Origin: Candidatus Anderseniibacteriota bacterium
GTDB taxonomy: Bacteria; Patescibacteria; Andersenbacteria; UBA10190
Length of the DNA stretch: 64,000 bases
Assembly (NCBI GenBank): GCA_021414205.1
Contig: JAIOOW010000002.1
Coordinates: forward strand, 310,001 to 374,000
Direction: 5' to 3'
Part shown: one piece after another, positions 9,623-17,954 of the stretch
Position numbering within the stretch: the first letter of the stretch is position 1
Layout: every line of letters starts with the position of its first letter
Program-made: the position numbers and the translations under genes
Notes under the pieces: generated by a model
Seen by the model: the letters and a program-made list of their open reading frames with translations, nothing else
Database searches by the model: none
What the model was told of the DNA's origin: nothing

Positions 9623-10540
9623 ATGAAAACCATCAAACCAAAGCAAAAAAAAGGTTCAGCGTCTAAGAAATCTTCTAAGTCCTCACCAGCAAAGAAAAAG
9701 AAGGGAGTACGAAAGCCTATGTCATCACCCGTATTACTTGTGCCAGGAGCTTCGGCAACCGGCCGAGACTTTCTCCTCGAGAAACTGATCGAACACGGCC
9801 AAATCGTCGGGGAACGCGTTGGGAGAAAAAAGGCAGTCAACATTGCAGTTGCGGCCAAAACGACTGACCGCGAACAGCGAGGGGCAGCAGATCGCACAAA
9901 GATCTGTATTCCTGCAGAGGAATTCACTAAACTCCTTGATAATGGAGACGTGATCGCAGACTATGTTCTGGAAAGCAACGGAAGACGCTACGGCTACGGG
10001 AAAGACGCATTTGACGCTGACCCGGAAGCAGACGTCACCGTTTCAGATGCGTCCGTGTACCAGATCCCAGCTTTGAAAAAGCAACTTGGGGATCGCGTAC
10101 ATACAGCGGCAATGGTTGCAACCCGCGACTACCGCTACAGAAACCTTACTGCTCGAGGATCAGAAAGCCACGAAGAAGTGCTCGATCGCCTCAATTTGGG
10201 AGATGCGCATGTGGCGCTCCTGATCATGATGGGAGGAAACCCGACCGTTCAATACTCGGAGTACATCGACCCAGCAATCGCAGCATTAATTGGTGGAATT
10301 GCGATGGCGGCACGAGAAGGCGAAGAACGTCCAGACCTTGAAAAAGCGTTGAAAGCAATCTGTGGATCCGACACCGTCATCAGAATGGTGAAGGAACTCG
10401 CAGTGGATCATCGCCAATATGTTGACTCCCTGGTTATCCTCGGAGAAAGACATCGAGTAGAGGATCCTACGACGCCGATCACGGAAACCCAGTTCTTCGA
10501 AACTGGCGTGGAAATGATTAAGAAGGCACTCGCCCTGTAA
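9623..10540 (+). CDS. Guanylate kinase-like protein with basic tail and altered P-loop
   Basis: 305 residues. Residues 1-32 are Lys/Ser-rich and basic. A guanylate kinase-like domain follows (about 36-215): a P-loop position reading GASATGRDF, a substrate segment KTTDREQRG, EEFTKLLDNGD and RRYGYGK. The invariant P-loop Lys-Ser/Thr is replaced by Arg48-Asp49, so normal ATP phosphoryl transfer is doubtful. The last 90 residues are a helical extension not seen in ordinary guanylate kinases. The promoter gives a near-leaderless transcript, and a strong terminator follows. The basic tail suggests nucleic-acid or surface binding (inference). It may be a catalytically changed paralogue used for regulation. 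Confidence 0.6.
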   Translation: MKTIKPKQKKGSASKKSSKSSPAKKKKGVRKPMSSPVLLVPGASATGRDFLLEKLIEHGQIVGERVGRKKAVNIAVAAKTTDREQRGAADRTKICIPAEEFTKLLDNGDVIADYVLESNGRRYGYGKDAFDADPEADVTVSDASVYQIPALKKQLGDRVHTAAMVATRDYRYRNLTARGSESHEEVLDRLNLGDAHVALLIMMGGNPTVQYSEYIDPAIAALIGGIAMAAREGEERPDLEKALKAICGSDTVIRMVKELAVDHRQYVDSLVILGERHRVEDPTTPITETQFFETGVEMIKKALAL

Positions 10541-10557
10541 CCAAGTGAATCGATTGA

Positions 10558-10589
10558 ACACGCAGTCACCTGATTGCGTGTTTTTTCTT
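10558..10589 (+). terminator. Intrinsic terminator after the guanylate-kinase-like gene
   Basis: The stem ACACGCA/TGCGTGT, with a 10-base loop, is followed by a run of T. Confidence 0.8.
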
Positions 10590-10593
10590 GTAT

Positions 10594-10622
10594 AAAAAAG
10601 CCTCGTCGAGAATTCGACGAGG
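10594..10622 (-). terminator. Intrinsic terminator after the MBL-fold gene
   Basis: On the minus strand the nine-base stem CCTCGTCGA/TCGACGAGG is followed by CTTTTTT. It stands back to back with the plus-strand terminator before it. Confidence 0.85.
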
Positions 10623-10640
10623 TCGTTATTGACTATTATT

Positions 10641-11450
10641 TTACGTCAGCTGGTATGCGTCGCCATCACGAGCAATGATGACTTGAAGCCTGCCGGCCGT
10701 CGTAGCACCTCTTGCAAAATCTTTAGCAGCTTCGAAACACTGCTCCGGAACATGATTAAGGATGAGTCGTCGCACACCCACTCCTCCGACTACTCCGATC
10801 CACGAGATGGCGGTATCAAAATCAATGTGTCCGCCTGCGGTTTTCGTTGCTCCTGCCGAAAGCAAGATCGTATTGCAATCCAGCGCTTCCTGAAACAGCT
10901 TTGGCTGCCCATCCAATGGAGCGCAAGCATCGCCGGCGTACAAGAAGGATCGGCCGTCAAGCACCACTTCGTACGCAACCGATTCATGACCAGGGATGTG
11001 CCGAACAGGGATCATGCGCATATTCGCACTGCATCCACTGATGGCAAATGGCATGCTGTCTTGAATTTCCTCCACCACCATTCCTGGATCTCGAACGGCA
11101 TCAGCACAATATACGGAGAACAGCGTACCAATACGCTGCTCAAGACCGCTTGGCCCGCGAAGCGTCAACTTGTTCGGCGTACCATCGAAGTCCTTCGCTT
11201 CAAGCGTCCGATGTACCAGAAACGGAATCAGATCGCTCATGTGATCCGGATGGAAATGCGTGATCCACACTTCATCGATCTCAAGCGGCGAAATGCCGTA
11301 GTGCGCCATCTGATGCATCGCGCCGAATCCGCAATCGAGCAGCATATTTTTTGTACCCACCGTCAGCACAAAGCATGCCGGATGCCGCTCACGCGTCGTC
11401 TTCCAATCTCCCGCTCCCAACACTTTTAACTTGAATGTACTATCAGACAT
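10641..11450 (-). CDS. MBL-fold metallo-hydrolase (RNase Z/phosphodiesterase-like)
   Basis: 269 residues with the metallo-beta-lactamase fold: LLDCGFGA, the zinc motif HFHPDH (ITHFHPDHMSD), a further His in VRHIPGHE, YAGDA and a late LILNHVPE. Order and length fit RNase Z- or PhnP-like hydrolases that bind two metal ions; the substrate cannot be told. The ATG is preceded by GAAGGAGG, a strong Shine-Dalgarno, and the gene ends in its own terminator. Both features set it apart from most neighbours, and its base composition is richer in G+C than pyk or eno. Confidence 0.85.
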   Translation of the reverse strand: MSDSTFKLKVLGAGDWKTTRERHPACFVLTVGTKNMLLDCGFGAMHQMAHYGISPLEIDEVWITHFHPDHMSDLIPFLVHRTLEAKDFDGTPNKLTLRGPSGLEQRIGTLFSVYCADAVRDPGMVVEEIQDSMPFAISGCSANMRMIPVRHIPGHESVAYEVVLDGRSFLYAGDACAPLDGQPKLFQEALDCNTILLSAGATKTAGGHIDFDTAISWIGVVGGVGVRRLILNHVPEQCFEAAKDFARGATTAGRLQVIIARDGDAYQLT

Positions 11451-11535
11451 GAAAACCTCCTTCAGTGCCTATCAAAACAACCGCACAAACCCGAATGCAC
11501 CATAATGCATGATTCCGTTTTTGTCAATGTTCTCC

Positions 11536-11564
11536 TTGCCATTTTTTTTATAGCCTCATAGAAT
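11536..11564 (+). promoter_or_regulatory. Leaderless promoter of eno
   Basis: TTGCCA (11536-11541) and TAGAAT (11559-11564) are 17 bases apart, and the eno ATG starts six bases after the -10 box. Confidence 0.65.
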
Positions 11565-11570
11565 GATCTA

Positions 11571-12845
11571 ATGACTATACAAACTATCAAAGGCAGACAA
11601 ATTTTAGATTCCCGCGGAAACCCGACGGTGGAAGCAGATGTAATCCTAGAAGACGGGACGCTCGGACGAGCAGCTGTTCCATCTGGAGCATCAACAGGAA
11701 CTCACGAAGCAGTTGAACTTCGCGACGACGATAAATCAAAGTTTGGAGGCAAGGGCGTTTTGAAAGCTGTTGCAAATATTAATACCGAAATTGCACAAGC
11801 TTTGATCGGCAAAGATGCATCAGACCAAAAAGCAATCGATCAGGCAATGATCGATTTGGATGGGACTCCAAATAAAGGACGCCTGGGAGCAAATGCAATC
11901 CTTGCGGTATCTCTTGCAGCAGCAAAAGCAGCGGCACTTTCTGCAAAGAAGCCATTTTACGAATACCTCGGAGGCCTTGCCGGAACATCTTCCTACACCC
12001 TCCCAATGCCGATGATGAACGTCATCAACGGTGGCCAGCACGCAGCAGGCTCAACAGACATTCAGGAATTCATGATTATCCCAACAGGAGCAGCTACATT
12101 CTCTGACGCTATCCGCATGGGATCGGAAGTATTCCAACAACTTAAAAAAGTTCTTCACGACAAAGACTACGCAACAACCGTAGGAGACGAAGGCGGATAT
12201 GCTCCCCATGTAAAGAATGGGAATGCAGAGGCATTGGAATTGATTTCCGAAGCAGTAAAGAATGCAGGGTACGAATTAGGAAAAGACTTCGTTCTTGCGC
12301 TCGACGTTGCATCATCCGAACTATACAAAGACGGACAATATCATTTAGAAACAGAAGGAAAGACGCTTACGTCTGACGAGATGGTTGATTGGTACGCGGA
12401 GCTAATCGAGAAGTTCCCGATTGTATCTATCGAGGACGGTCTTGCAGAAAACGACTGGGACGGATGGAAGAAACTCACCGAAAAACTTGGATCAAAGATC
12501 CAATTAGTAGGTGATGATCTTCTTGTAACAAATACAGAATTCCTCAAGCGTGGTATCGAGGAAAAGGCGGGCAATGCAATCTTGATCAAGCTCAACCAGA
12601 TTGGAACGCTTACCGAAACAATGAATGCAATCGCACTTGCTTCCCAAAACAGCTGGAATGCGATCGTGTCTCACCGATCCGGAGAAACGGAAGATACCAG
12701 CATTGCGCACTTGGTTGTAGGGCTTGCAACAGGACAGATTAAGACAGGGTCCCTATCCCGAACAGACCGCGTTGCGAAATATAACGAATTAATGAGAATC
12801 GAGGAACAACTTGGAGCAGGCGCAGTACTCGCAAAGCCGTTCTAA
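11571..12845 (+). CDS. eno: Enolase
   Basis: 424 residues, the usual length. It converts 2-phosphoglycerate to phosphoenolpyruvate in glycolysis. Signature pieces are all present: ILDSRGNPTVE at the N-terminus, GASTG, the LPMPMMNVINGG block, the metal ligand region ALDVASSEL, SIEDGLAENDW, LVGDDLLVTN, the catalytic Lys in ILIKLNQIGT and SHRSGETED. There is no Shine-Dalgarno; the start lies six bases behind a -10 box. The stop overlaps the convergent PH-domain gene by 4 bases. Together with pyk it covers the last two steps of lower glycolysis. Confidence 0.98.
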   Translation: MTIQTIKGRQILDSRGNPTVEADVILEDGTLGRAAVPSGASTGTHEAVELRDDDKSKFGGKGVLKAVANINTEIAQALIGKDASDQKAIDQAMIDLDGTPNKGRLGANAILAVSLAAAKAAALSAKKPFYEYLGGLAGTSSYTLPMPMMNVINGGQHAAGSTDIQEFMIIPTGAATFSDAIRMGSEVFQQLKKVLHDKDYATTVGDEGGYAPHVKNGNAEALELISEAVKNAGYELGKDFVLALDVASSELYKDGQYHLETEGKTLTSDEMVDWYAELIEKFPIVSIEDGLAENDWDGWKKLTEKLGSKIQLVGDDLLVTNTEFLKRGIEEKAGNAILIKLNQIGTLTETMNAIALASQNSWNAIVSHRSGETEDTSIAHLVVGLATGQIKTGSLSRTDRVAKYNELMRIEEQLGAGAVLAKPF

Positions 12846-13390
12846 CTTTCCTCTTCAACCGGAGGAACCGGAACATCTTTAACTGTTTGTAAAAGCGCAT
12901 CGATATGCGCTTTTACGCTTTCTGGATCCTTGATTCCACGCATAACCGTTTCCCGCTTAGCTCCCGCAGTTTGAATTTGAATATTCCCATACTTTAAAAG
13001 CGTCGGGAATATTCCCTTCACTTCAATTTTTACGTCCTCGATACGATGTAATGGAATCGTTACTTCGTCTTTTGCAAATAAAATAAATTGCTCAATATCC
13101 AATATGCGTTTGTTTGTAAGCACAATAATATCTAGGTAATAATTGGTCCACATCACCACGAACATAATCCACACAAACGCTACCCATCCTGCAGAAAAAA
13201 ATAGGATATTTTTATCAGTAATGCCCACTCCATTATCTTGCAGCCACGGACCAAGTATCTGATTTCCATAGAGCAATACACCAATTGGAATTGCTGCAAG
13301 AATTGTCATTGCAACAGCATTTGAGAACATCGCAACCCAGCGCTTTCGTACTACAAAAATTTTCTGCTCGCCTTCCTGAAGCGCGATCAT
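12842..13390 (-). CDS. Bacterial PH-domain membrane protein
   Basis: 182 residues from the ATG at 13390. Two hydrophobic helices (roughly residues 25-50 and 65-85) precede a soluble domain with LTNKRILDIEQFILFAKDEV, the ILTNKRI pattern of bacterial PH (bPH2, YdbT-like) domains, and HRIEDVKIEVKGIFPTLLKYG. The role of these proteins is not known. The start overlaps the stop of the small upstream gene as ATGA, indicating coupled translation; a longer reading from 13441 would run across that gene and is less likely. Confidence 0.8.
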   Translation of the reverse strand: MIALQEGEQKIFVVRKRWVAMFSNAVAMTILAAIPIGVLLYGNQILGPWLQDNGVGITDKNILFFSAGWVAFVWIMFVVMWTNYYLDIIVLTNKRILDIEQFILFAKDEVTIPLHRIEDVKIEVKGIFPTLLKYGNIQIQTAGAKRETVMRGIKDPESVKAHIDALLQTVKDVPVPPVEEES

Positions 13391-13560
13391 AGAGAAAACG
13401 CCATAATACCTAAGCACATAATACACACAACGTAATACCAAAGACGGATCATAATTGTCGTCTTCTTTTCAAAATCATCATTGCGCCAATGATACTCGAA
13501 CAAGGCGCTCATGATCACAAAAAATATAAATTCCGCCAGAAGAATGATAACTGTTGCCAT
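13387..13560 (-). CDS. 57-residue membrane protein coupled to the PH-domain gene
   Basis: The reading frame MATVIILLAEFIFF... is short and hydrophobic, with one helix near residues 3-20, a charged stretch HWRNDDFEKK and a second helix near residues 38-56. Its TGA overlaps the ATG of the PH-domain gene (ATGA, four bases), which supports it as a real gene. A TATACT hexamer preceded by TG lies 14 bases upstream of the ATG (13575-13580 on the plus strand as AGTATA). Family unknown. Confidence 0.65.
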   Translation of the reverse strand: MATVIILLAEFIFFVIMSALFEYHWRNDDFEKKTTIMIRLWYYVVCIMCLGIMAFSL

Positions 13561-13689
13561 AACAATACCGTTTTAGTATATCATGCAGCAGATATTGACA
13601 AAATAAAAAATATGCATAACTATATGCAAACGGTTGGCATGTTGCCAACTTGTTTGTTGTTTTTACCCGAATACGAGGAGATTCGACCA

Positions 13690-14691
13690 ATGGGCAGACC
13701 CGTAACACTGTTTACTGGACAATGGGGAGACCTGGAGTTGGAGGAACTGTGTAAGAAAGCCAAGGACTGGGGCTACGACGGCCTGGAACTGGCTTGCTGG
13801 GGGAAGGTTCCCCACTTCGACGTTCAGCGAGCATTGAGCGAGCCTGATTACTGCATGAAAATCCATGCGCTGCTCGGACGATACGGCCTGAAGGTATTTG
13901 CGATCTCTGCACACCTGGTTGGGCAAGCCACACTGGATCACATCGACGCACGGCATAAAGAAATCTTGCCCGATCACGTATGGGGCAATGGCGATCCGGC
14001 AGGCGTCAACGAACGAGCGTGCCAGGAAATGAAAGACACGGCCCGCGCCGCACAGAAATTGGGCGTCAAGGTTGTGAACGGCTTCACCGGATCGAGCATC
14101 TGGCACATGGTTTACGACTTTCCGCCAACGCCCAAATCGATGTACGATGCCGGCTTTGAACTGCTGGCGGAACGATGGAACCCAATCCTAGACGTGTTCC
14201 AGAGATGCGGTGTGAAGTTCGCGCTCGAAGTTCACCCGACCGAAATTGCGTTCGACATCTACACCGCGGAACGAGCACTGGCTGCGCTGAATGATCGCGA
14301 AGAATTCGGATTCAATTTCGATCCGAGTCATCTCATTCATCAGGGAATCGACCCTGCCGAATTCATCCGCTACTTCCCGAATCGCATCTATCACGTCCAC
14401 ATGAAGGACGCGAAGGTGACACTCAACGGACGATCCGGAATCTTGGCAAGCCACCTGTCGTTCGGTGATCCGCGCCGCGGCTGGGACTTCCGCAGCATGG
14501 GCCGCGGAGGAGTCAACTTCGAAGAAATCATCCGCGCCCTCAACGCCGCCAAGTACTCAGGACCCTTGTCAGTTGAATGGGAAGATTCCGGCATGGATCG
14601 CGAGCACGGCGCCCGCGAATCGTGCAAGGTCGTCAAGGAACTCGACTTCCCATCTTCAGATCGAGCATTCGACGCCGCATTTGCGGAATAG
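13690..14691 (+). CDS. TIM-barrel sugar phosphate isomerase/epimerase
   Basis: 333 residues of the xylose-isomerase-like TIM-barrel family. The barrel strand GYDGLELACWG, the metal ligand candidates in FALEVHPTEI, FNFDPSHLIHQG, YHVHMKDAKV and SVEWEDSG fit sugar phosphate isomerase/epimerase enzymes that use a divalent metal to interconvert keto and aldose sugars; the substrate is unknown. The ATG at 13690 has GAGGAG nine bases upstream, which decides the start over earlier in-frame ATGs. The gene is much richer in G+C than its neighbours and ends in a strong terminator, suggesting acquisition. Confidence 0.85.
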   Translation: MGRPVTLFTGQWGDLELEELCKKAKDWGYDGLELACWGKVPHFDVQRALSEPDYCMKIHALLGRYGLKVFAISAHLVGQATLDHIDARHKEILPDHVWGNGDPAGVNERACQEMKDTARAAQKLGVKVVNGFTGSSIWHMVYDFPPTPKSMYDAGFELLAERWNPILDVFQRCGVKFALEVHPTEIAFDIYTAERALAALNDREEFGFNFDPSHLIHQGIDPAEFIRYFPNRIYHVHMKDAKVTLNGRSGILASHLSFGDPRRGWDFRSMGRGGVNFEEIIRALNAAKYSGPLSVEWEDSGMDREHGARESCKVVKELDFPSSDRAFDAAFAE

Positions 14692-14723
14692 AATCTTCAA
14701 TACAACAACGCCGCTCTTTACCT

Positions 14724-14764
14724 CCGCAGGAATCCACTTCATTGTGAATCCTGCGGATTTTTTA
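14724..14764 (+). terminator. Intrinsic terminator after the TIM-barrel gene
   Basis: The stem CCGCAGGA.../...TCCTGCGG (14724-14756) is followed by ATTTTTTATT. Confidence 0.85.
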
Positions 14765-16177
14765 TTCCCGCTTTCTACCCTCTATTTCTAATAACGCTAC
14801 TACCCCGATCGGCGCAGCATACGCCATATATTGCGCAAACCATACAGAATGGAAATTTAAAAACACGAGAAATGCCAATAATGACGCCGTAAAAAATCCA
14901 ACATATTTTCGCGCATACACAACATATACAAGCCCGAGCAATACCAGCAACTCCACTTTCGAAGATGGGCCTACGAGGCCAAGAAATGCATCAACAGAAG
15001 GCACAGAGAAGTGGGTGACCGGTCCGCGCGTAAACGAGAACGCCATGCTCTTCAGAAAAGATGTAATATTCGCAACCATAAACGGTATAGAAACAGCAAG
15101 TGGAATCAAAATAAGACTGAGTGCTCCAAGAAAAGTTTTTTTAATCCGATCTTTCGAGGAAGTTGCCTGCCATAATGCGATCACATACAACGGCAATAAG
15201 ATTGCAGAAATATGTCGAAACGAAAGCGATAATCCGAAAAGAAACAAACTCAAGTACGGACGCTTTTTAAGAAGCAGCAAAGATAGAACGAGAAAAAATA
15301 TGGGAATAAAATCAAACAACCCAACCGTTGCAATATAGAGCGACCAACGATTCAATAAGAAAAATAAAGCTCCAAAAAACGCGAGAACATACCATCCTCT
15401 TTTCCAAAAAACAGAAAACAGCAGCCCCGCAGTAGCTAATGCGAATAATAAGAATACCGGCCGCCAAAATGCTATCCAACTTGAGTACGTATCCAGCCCT
15501 GCCCATTGCGACAACGCAGATACTAGATAAAACGAGGGTAAGTATGTTGCGTAACTGCTATTATCCTGCAAATTGCCTGATAAAATCCTATCGTACGGAT
15601 TCTTACCATGAATGATGTCACTTCCCGCGTCATATGTAAGCGCGATATCCGTCCCCACTGTATTTATATGCAGTATCTGCTCAATAAAAGAAATGATCTG
15701 CGGTCGAGGAGCAAGAACACGATACGACAGTTCGTGTGTATCATTAAAATATCGGATAAACAGCGGATGCTTTTCTAACAGCGATGATGCTGTAAGAGTA
15801 ATGGCGGCGGGTTGGGCAGGATCGAGCGAAATTGACGCAAATCGAAATCGTAATTTATCGCTCGATAACACATCCCCTAGCTTTGAATCTATAATACGAA
15901 TAACGCTTCCATCTTCTCGAGAAATCACAAGAGTGAGCATTGTCGTATTCGGCAGCTGATTCGCATTTTCTACCTGGATATCTATCCCGTCTACAATTCG
16001 AATAGATATAGGAAGTACTTGCGATACAGGATGCTCTGCATATACGGACACCGACGTATTATCTTTAACTTGTTCGTACACCGGCGTCGGAATCAGCCAC
16101 AGGCACCATACGAGCACGGCAAGAAACCCTCCTGCTTTTACCAACACCTCTCGAATACGCCAAGCAGATTCTTCCAT
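14762..16177 (-). CDS. GT-C-like multi-spanning membrane protein
   Basis: 471 residues: an N-terminal helix (14-30), an extracytoplasmic segment to about residue 165, then about nine hydrophobic helices. The sequence DAGSDIIHGKNPYDR after the soluble part resembles the DxxxYxxGxNPY-like stretch of DUF2029/GT87-type mannosyltransferases, which use polyprenyl-phosphate sugars outside the membrane. A glycosyltransferase role is inference from this resemblance. The 3' end overlaps the preceding terminator's T-run. Confidence 0.65.
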   Translation of the reverse strand: MEESAWRIREVLVKAGGFLAVLVWCLWLIPTPVYEQVKDNTSVSVYAEHPVSQVLPISIRIVDGIDIQVENANQLPNTTMLTLVISREDGSVIRIIDSKLGDVLSSDKLRFRFASISLDPAQPAAITLTASSLLEKHPLFIRYFNDTHELSYRVLAPRPQIISFIEQILHINTVGTDIALTYDAGSDIIHGKNPYDRILSGNLQDNSSYATYLPSFYLVSALSQWAGLDTYSSWIAFWRPVFLLFALATAGLLFSVFWKRGWYVLAFFGALFFLLNRWSLYIATVGLFDFIPIFFLVLSLLLLKKRPYLSLFLFGLSLSFRHISAILLPLYVIALWQATSSKDRIKKTFLGALSLILIPLAVSIPFMVANITSFLKSMAFSFTRGPVTHFSVPSVDAFLGLVGPSSKVELLVLLGLVYVVYARKYVGFFTASLLAFLVFLNFHSVWFAQYMAYAAPIGVVALLEIEGRKRE

Positions 16178-16199
16178 GCCCTTACTCTAGCACGAGTAG

Positions 16200-17027
16200 T
16201 TAGAATGTCACCGTCTGCGCAATTTGGTCTAGTACCGTATCTGGGGTGAATACATCGCGCTCCGCCTGGCATTCTTGCTGCTTCGGCTGATCATAATTTG
16301 CACACTGCACCAATCGAAGAGAAAACGTCAGGATAACCGTTGTATCCCCCTTGTACCATGCATACGCATATTGATTATACATACTCCCCGCAGCCCCTTC
16401 TGAGCTTGTCGTAAGGCAATACGTGGTGCCGTTTATTGTCTTCTGCTCCGTCTTTCCTCCTCTTGCTATTTCAGAACCTGCCTGCGTGCATGCAAACGGT
16501 TCGTGCGTCACTTGTATCTTTGGCGGCCAATCTACTAGGCTAATATACTTGGTTGGAATAGTGGGTGGATATTGAAACGAAGTATGCTGCGCAGTATCGG
16601 TAATAGTCTTCCATGTTGTACGATCAACTGTTCCGGGAAGAGCGCAATTTGCAAATGTCGTTGCATCTCCTTCTGTAATAAATGCGGTATCTCCTTTATT
16701 CCAGAACACAATACTTTCATCTGCATTCGCATATCGAGCACCACTTGCGGACATCGCATGAGGAAGCGACATAGCTCTGCCATCGCTCAACTTTAAGTCA
16801 ACACGAGTATCGTTATCGAGATAAAACGTAGCTTGCACAGTCTTGCCGGCATCGCATGCAAACGTAACAGTTTTAGCCGTGCCCGCAGGGGTCGGGGAAC
16901 TAGAAGCTATGGGCGTTGCAGTAGGCACTACAGCGGGCTTCGTGTAATTTGCGCCATACCACACGGCAAGCGCAATACCTGCAATGATGATCAATGCCGC
17001 CGCCGCATACGTAAGAGAGTTTTTCAT
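16200..17027 (-). CDS. Membrane-anchored protein with MliC-type lysozyme inhibitor domain
   Basis: 275 residues. An N-terminal signal anchor (residues 6-27) and a Pro/Ser/Thr linker precede a domain of about 80 residues with FACDAGKTVQATFYLD, LKLSDGRAMSLPHAMSASG, ARYANADESIVFWNKGDTA and FANC, matching MliC, the membrane-bound inhibitor of c-type lysozyme (framing Cys, SASGARY and FW-KG motifs). A second half of about 140 residues has four Cys and is not recognised. It may protect the wall of a cell living near lysozyme-producing hosts (inference). It overlaps the DUF4342 gene upstream by 4 bases, so they form an operon. Confidence 0.75.
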   Translation of the reverse strand: MKNSLTYAAAALIIIAGIALAVWYGANYTKPAVVPTATPIASSSPTPAGTAKTVTFACDAGKTVQATFYLDNDTRVDLKLSDGRAMSLPHAMSASGARYANADESIVFWNKGDTAFITEGDATTFANCALPGTVDRTTWKTITDTAQHTSFQYPPTIPTKYISLVDWPPKIQVTHEPFACTQAGSEIARGGKTEQKTINGTTYCLTTSSEGAAGSMYNQYAYAWYKGDTTVILTFSLRLVQCANYDQPKQQECQAERDVFTPDTVLDQIAQTVTF

Positions 17028-17275
17028 GCCCTGCGTTCAACGACAATCGTGCACTTGGTAACAAGCGCTGCCAGAGCGCCTACGGCAGCAAGCACTGGAG
17101 CCAGTACAGTTCCAATTATTGCAACCGTAAGAGGAATGACTATCAACACCACTCCGTTCTCGTCCTTAATAGTAATTCTTCGAACATTTCCTTCTTTAAT
17201 GAGTCGCTTGATCGTTTCAACGATTCTATCGCCATCCATCTTAAATTCTTCTTTGGTTGTTTTTTCTTCATCCAT
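17024..17275 (-). CDS. DUF4342 domain protein
   Basis: 83 residues. The sequence EEFKMDGDRIVETIKRLIKEGNVRRI, then IKDENG, then one hydrophobic stretch IVIPLTVAIIGTVLAPVLAAVGALAALVTKCTIVVE, matches DUF4342 along its whole length. Function is unknown; the shape suggests a membrane-bound accessory protein with a cytoplasmic helical head. The stop overlaps the start of the MliC-domain gene. Confidence 0.85.
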   Translation of the reverse strand: MDEEKTTKEEFKMDGDRIVETIKRLIKEGNVRRITIKDENGVVLIVIPLTVAIIGTVLAPVLAAVGALAALVTKCTIVVERRA

Positions 17276-17340
17276 ATATATACCGTACGCTCCCTAATTC
17301 CTATTGCAAGGTATTTCAGCTACCATATGCATATACCTGT

Positions 17341-17817
17341 ATGAACATGCTTCTCAAAGTACTTACTATCACGCTCCTAGCTGCCGCAATAGTTATAAGT
17401 ATACTCACCCTCAATTGGCGCACGCAGGTCGCACAAGCACCAACTCCTCTGCCTGCATCTCCTCAACCAAGCATCAGTAACAACCCGGAGAAATCAGACA
17501 CTATTCGAGTTACAACCCCACAACCAAACGAAATAACCGCCGGCACAATTAGTGTTGCCGGAGAAGCTCGAGGAACATGGTTTTTTGAAGCATCGTTCCC
17601 AATTCAGCTTGAAGATGCCTCAGGAAAAATAATTTCATCAACTACAGCCCAAGCCCAAAGCGACTGGATGACGACTGACTTTGTTCCGTTCAAAGCAACC
17701 CTTGCTGCTCCTCGAGAATTTACTGGCTCCGCAACCCTTGTACTAAAAAAAGACAATCCATCCGGATTACCGCAAAACGACGAAACATTTAAAATTCCAA
17801 TCACCGTAAAAAAGTAA
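17341..17817 (+). CDS. Gmad2 immunoglobulin-like domain protein
   Basis: 158 residues from the ATG at 17341, which begins directly before an N-terminal membrane anchor (about residues 4-22). A Pro-rich linker leads into a beta domain with IRVTTPQPNEITAG, ISVAGEARGTWFFEASFPI, WMTTDFVPFKATL and TGSATLVLKKDNPSGLP, the Gmad2 pattern found in spore germination and many CPR surface proteins. It is probably an extracytoplasmic adhesion or structural module. The earlier in-frame start at 17257 would overlap the divergent DUF4342 gene. Confidence 0.85.
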   Translation: MNMLLKVLTITLLAAAIVISILTLNWRTQVAQAPTPLPASPQPSISNNPEKSDTIRVTTPQPNEITAGTISVAGEARGTWFFEASFPIQLEDASGKIISSTTAQAQSDWMTTDFVPFKATLAAPREFTGSATLVLKKDNPSGLPQNDETFKIPITVKK

Positions 17818-17954
17818 TAAAAACGCGAACTTAGCGGCATTGCCCAAGATAGTCTTTACAAAATAGATAAAATAATCTATAGTATAAACGATAGCCTATT
17901 ACGGTCATTTACGACTGTTTTCGCAAGAATTTTTAAGAATAGGCAATTAACACT

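Noticed and set aside
10629..11429. Plus-strand frame of 266 codons opposite the MBL gene
   Set aside because: It is an antisense shadow of a gene with a clear zinc motif, Shine-Dalgarno and terminator.
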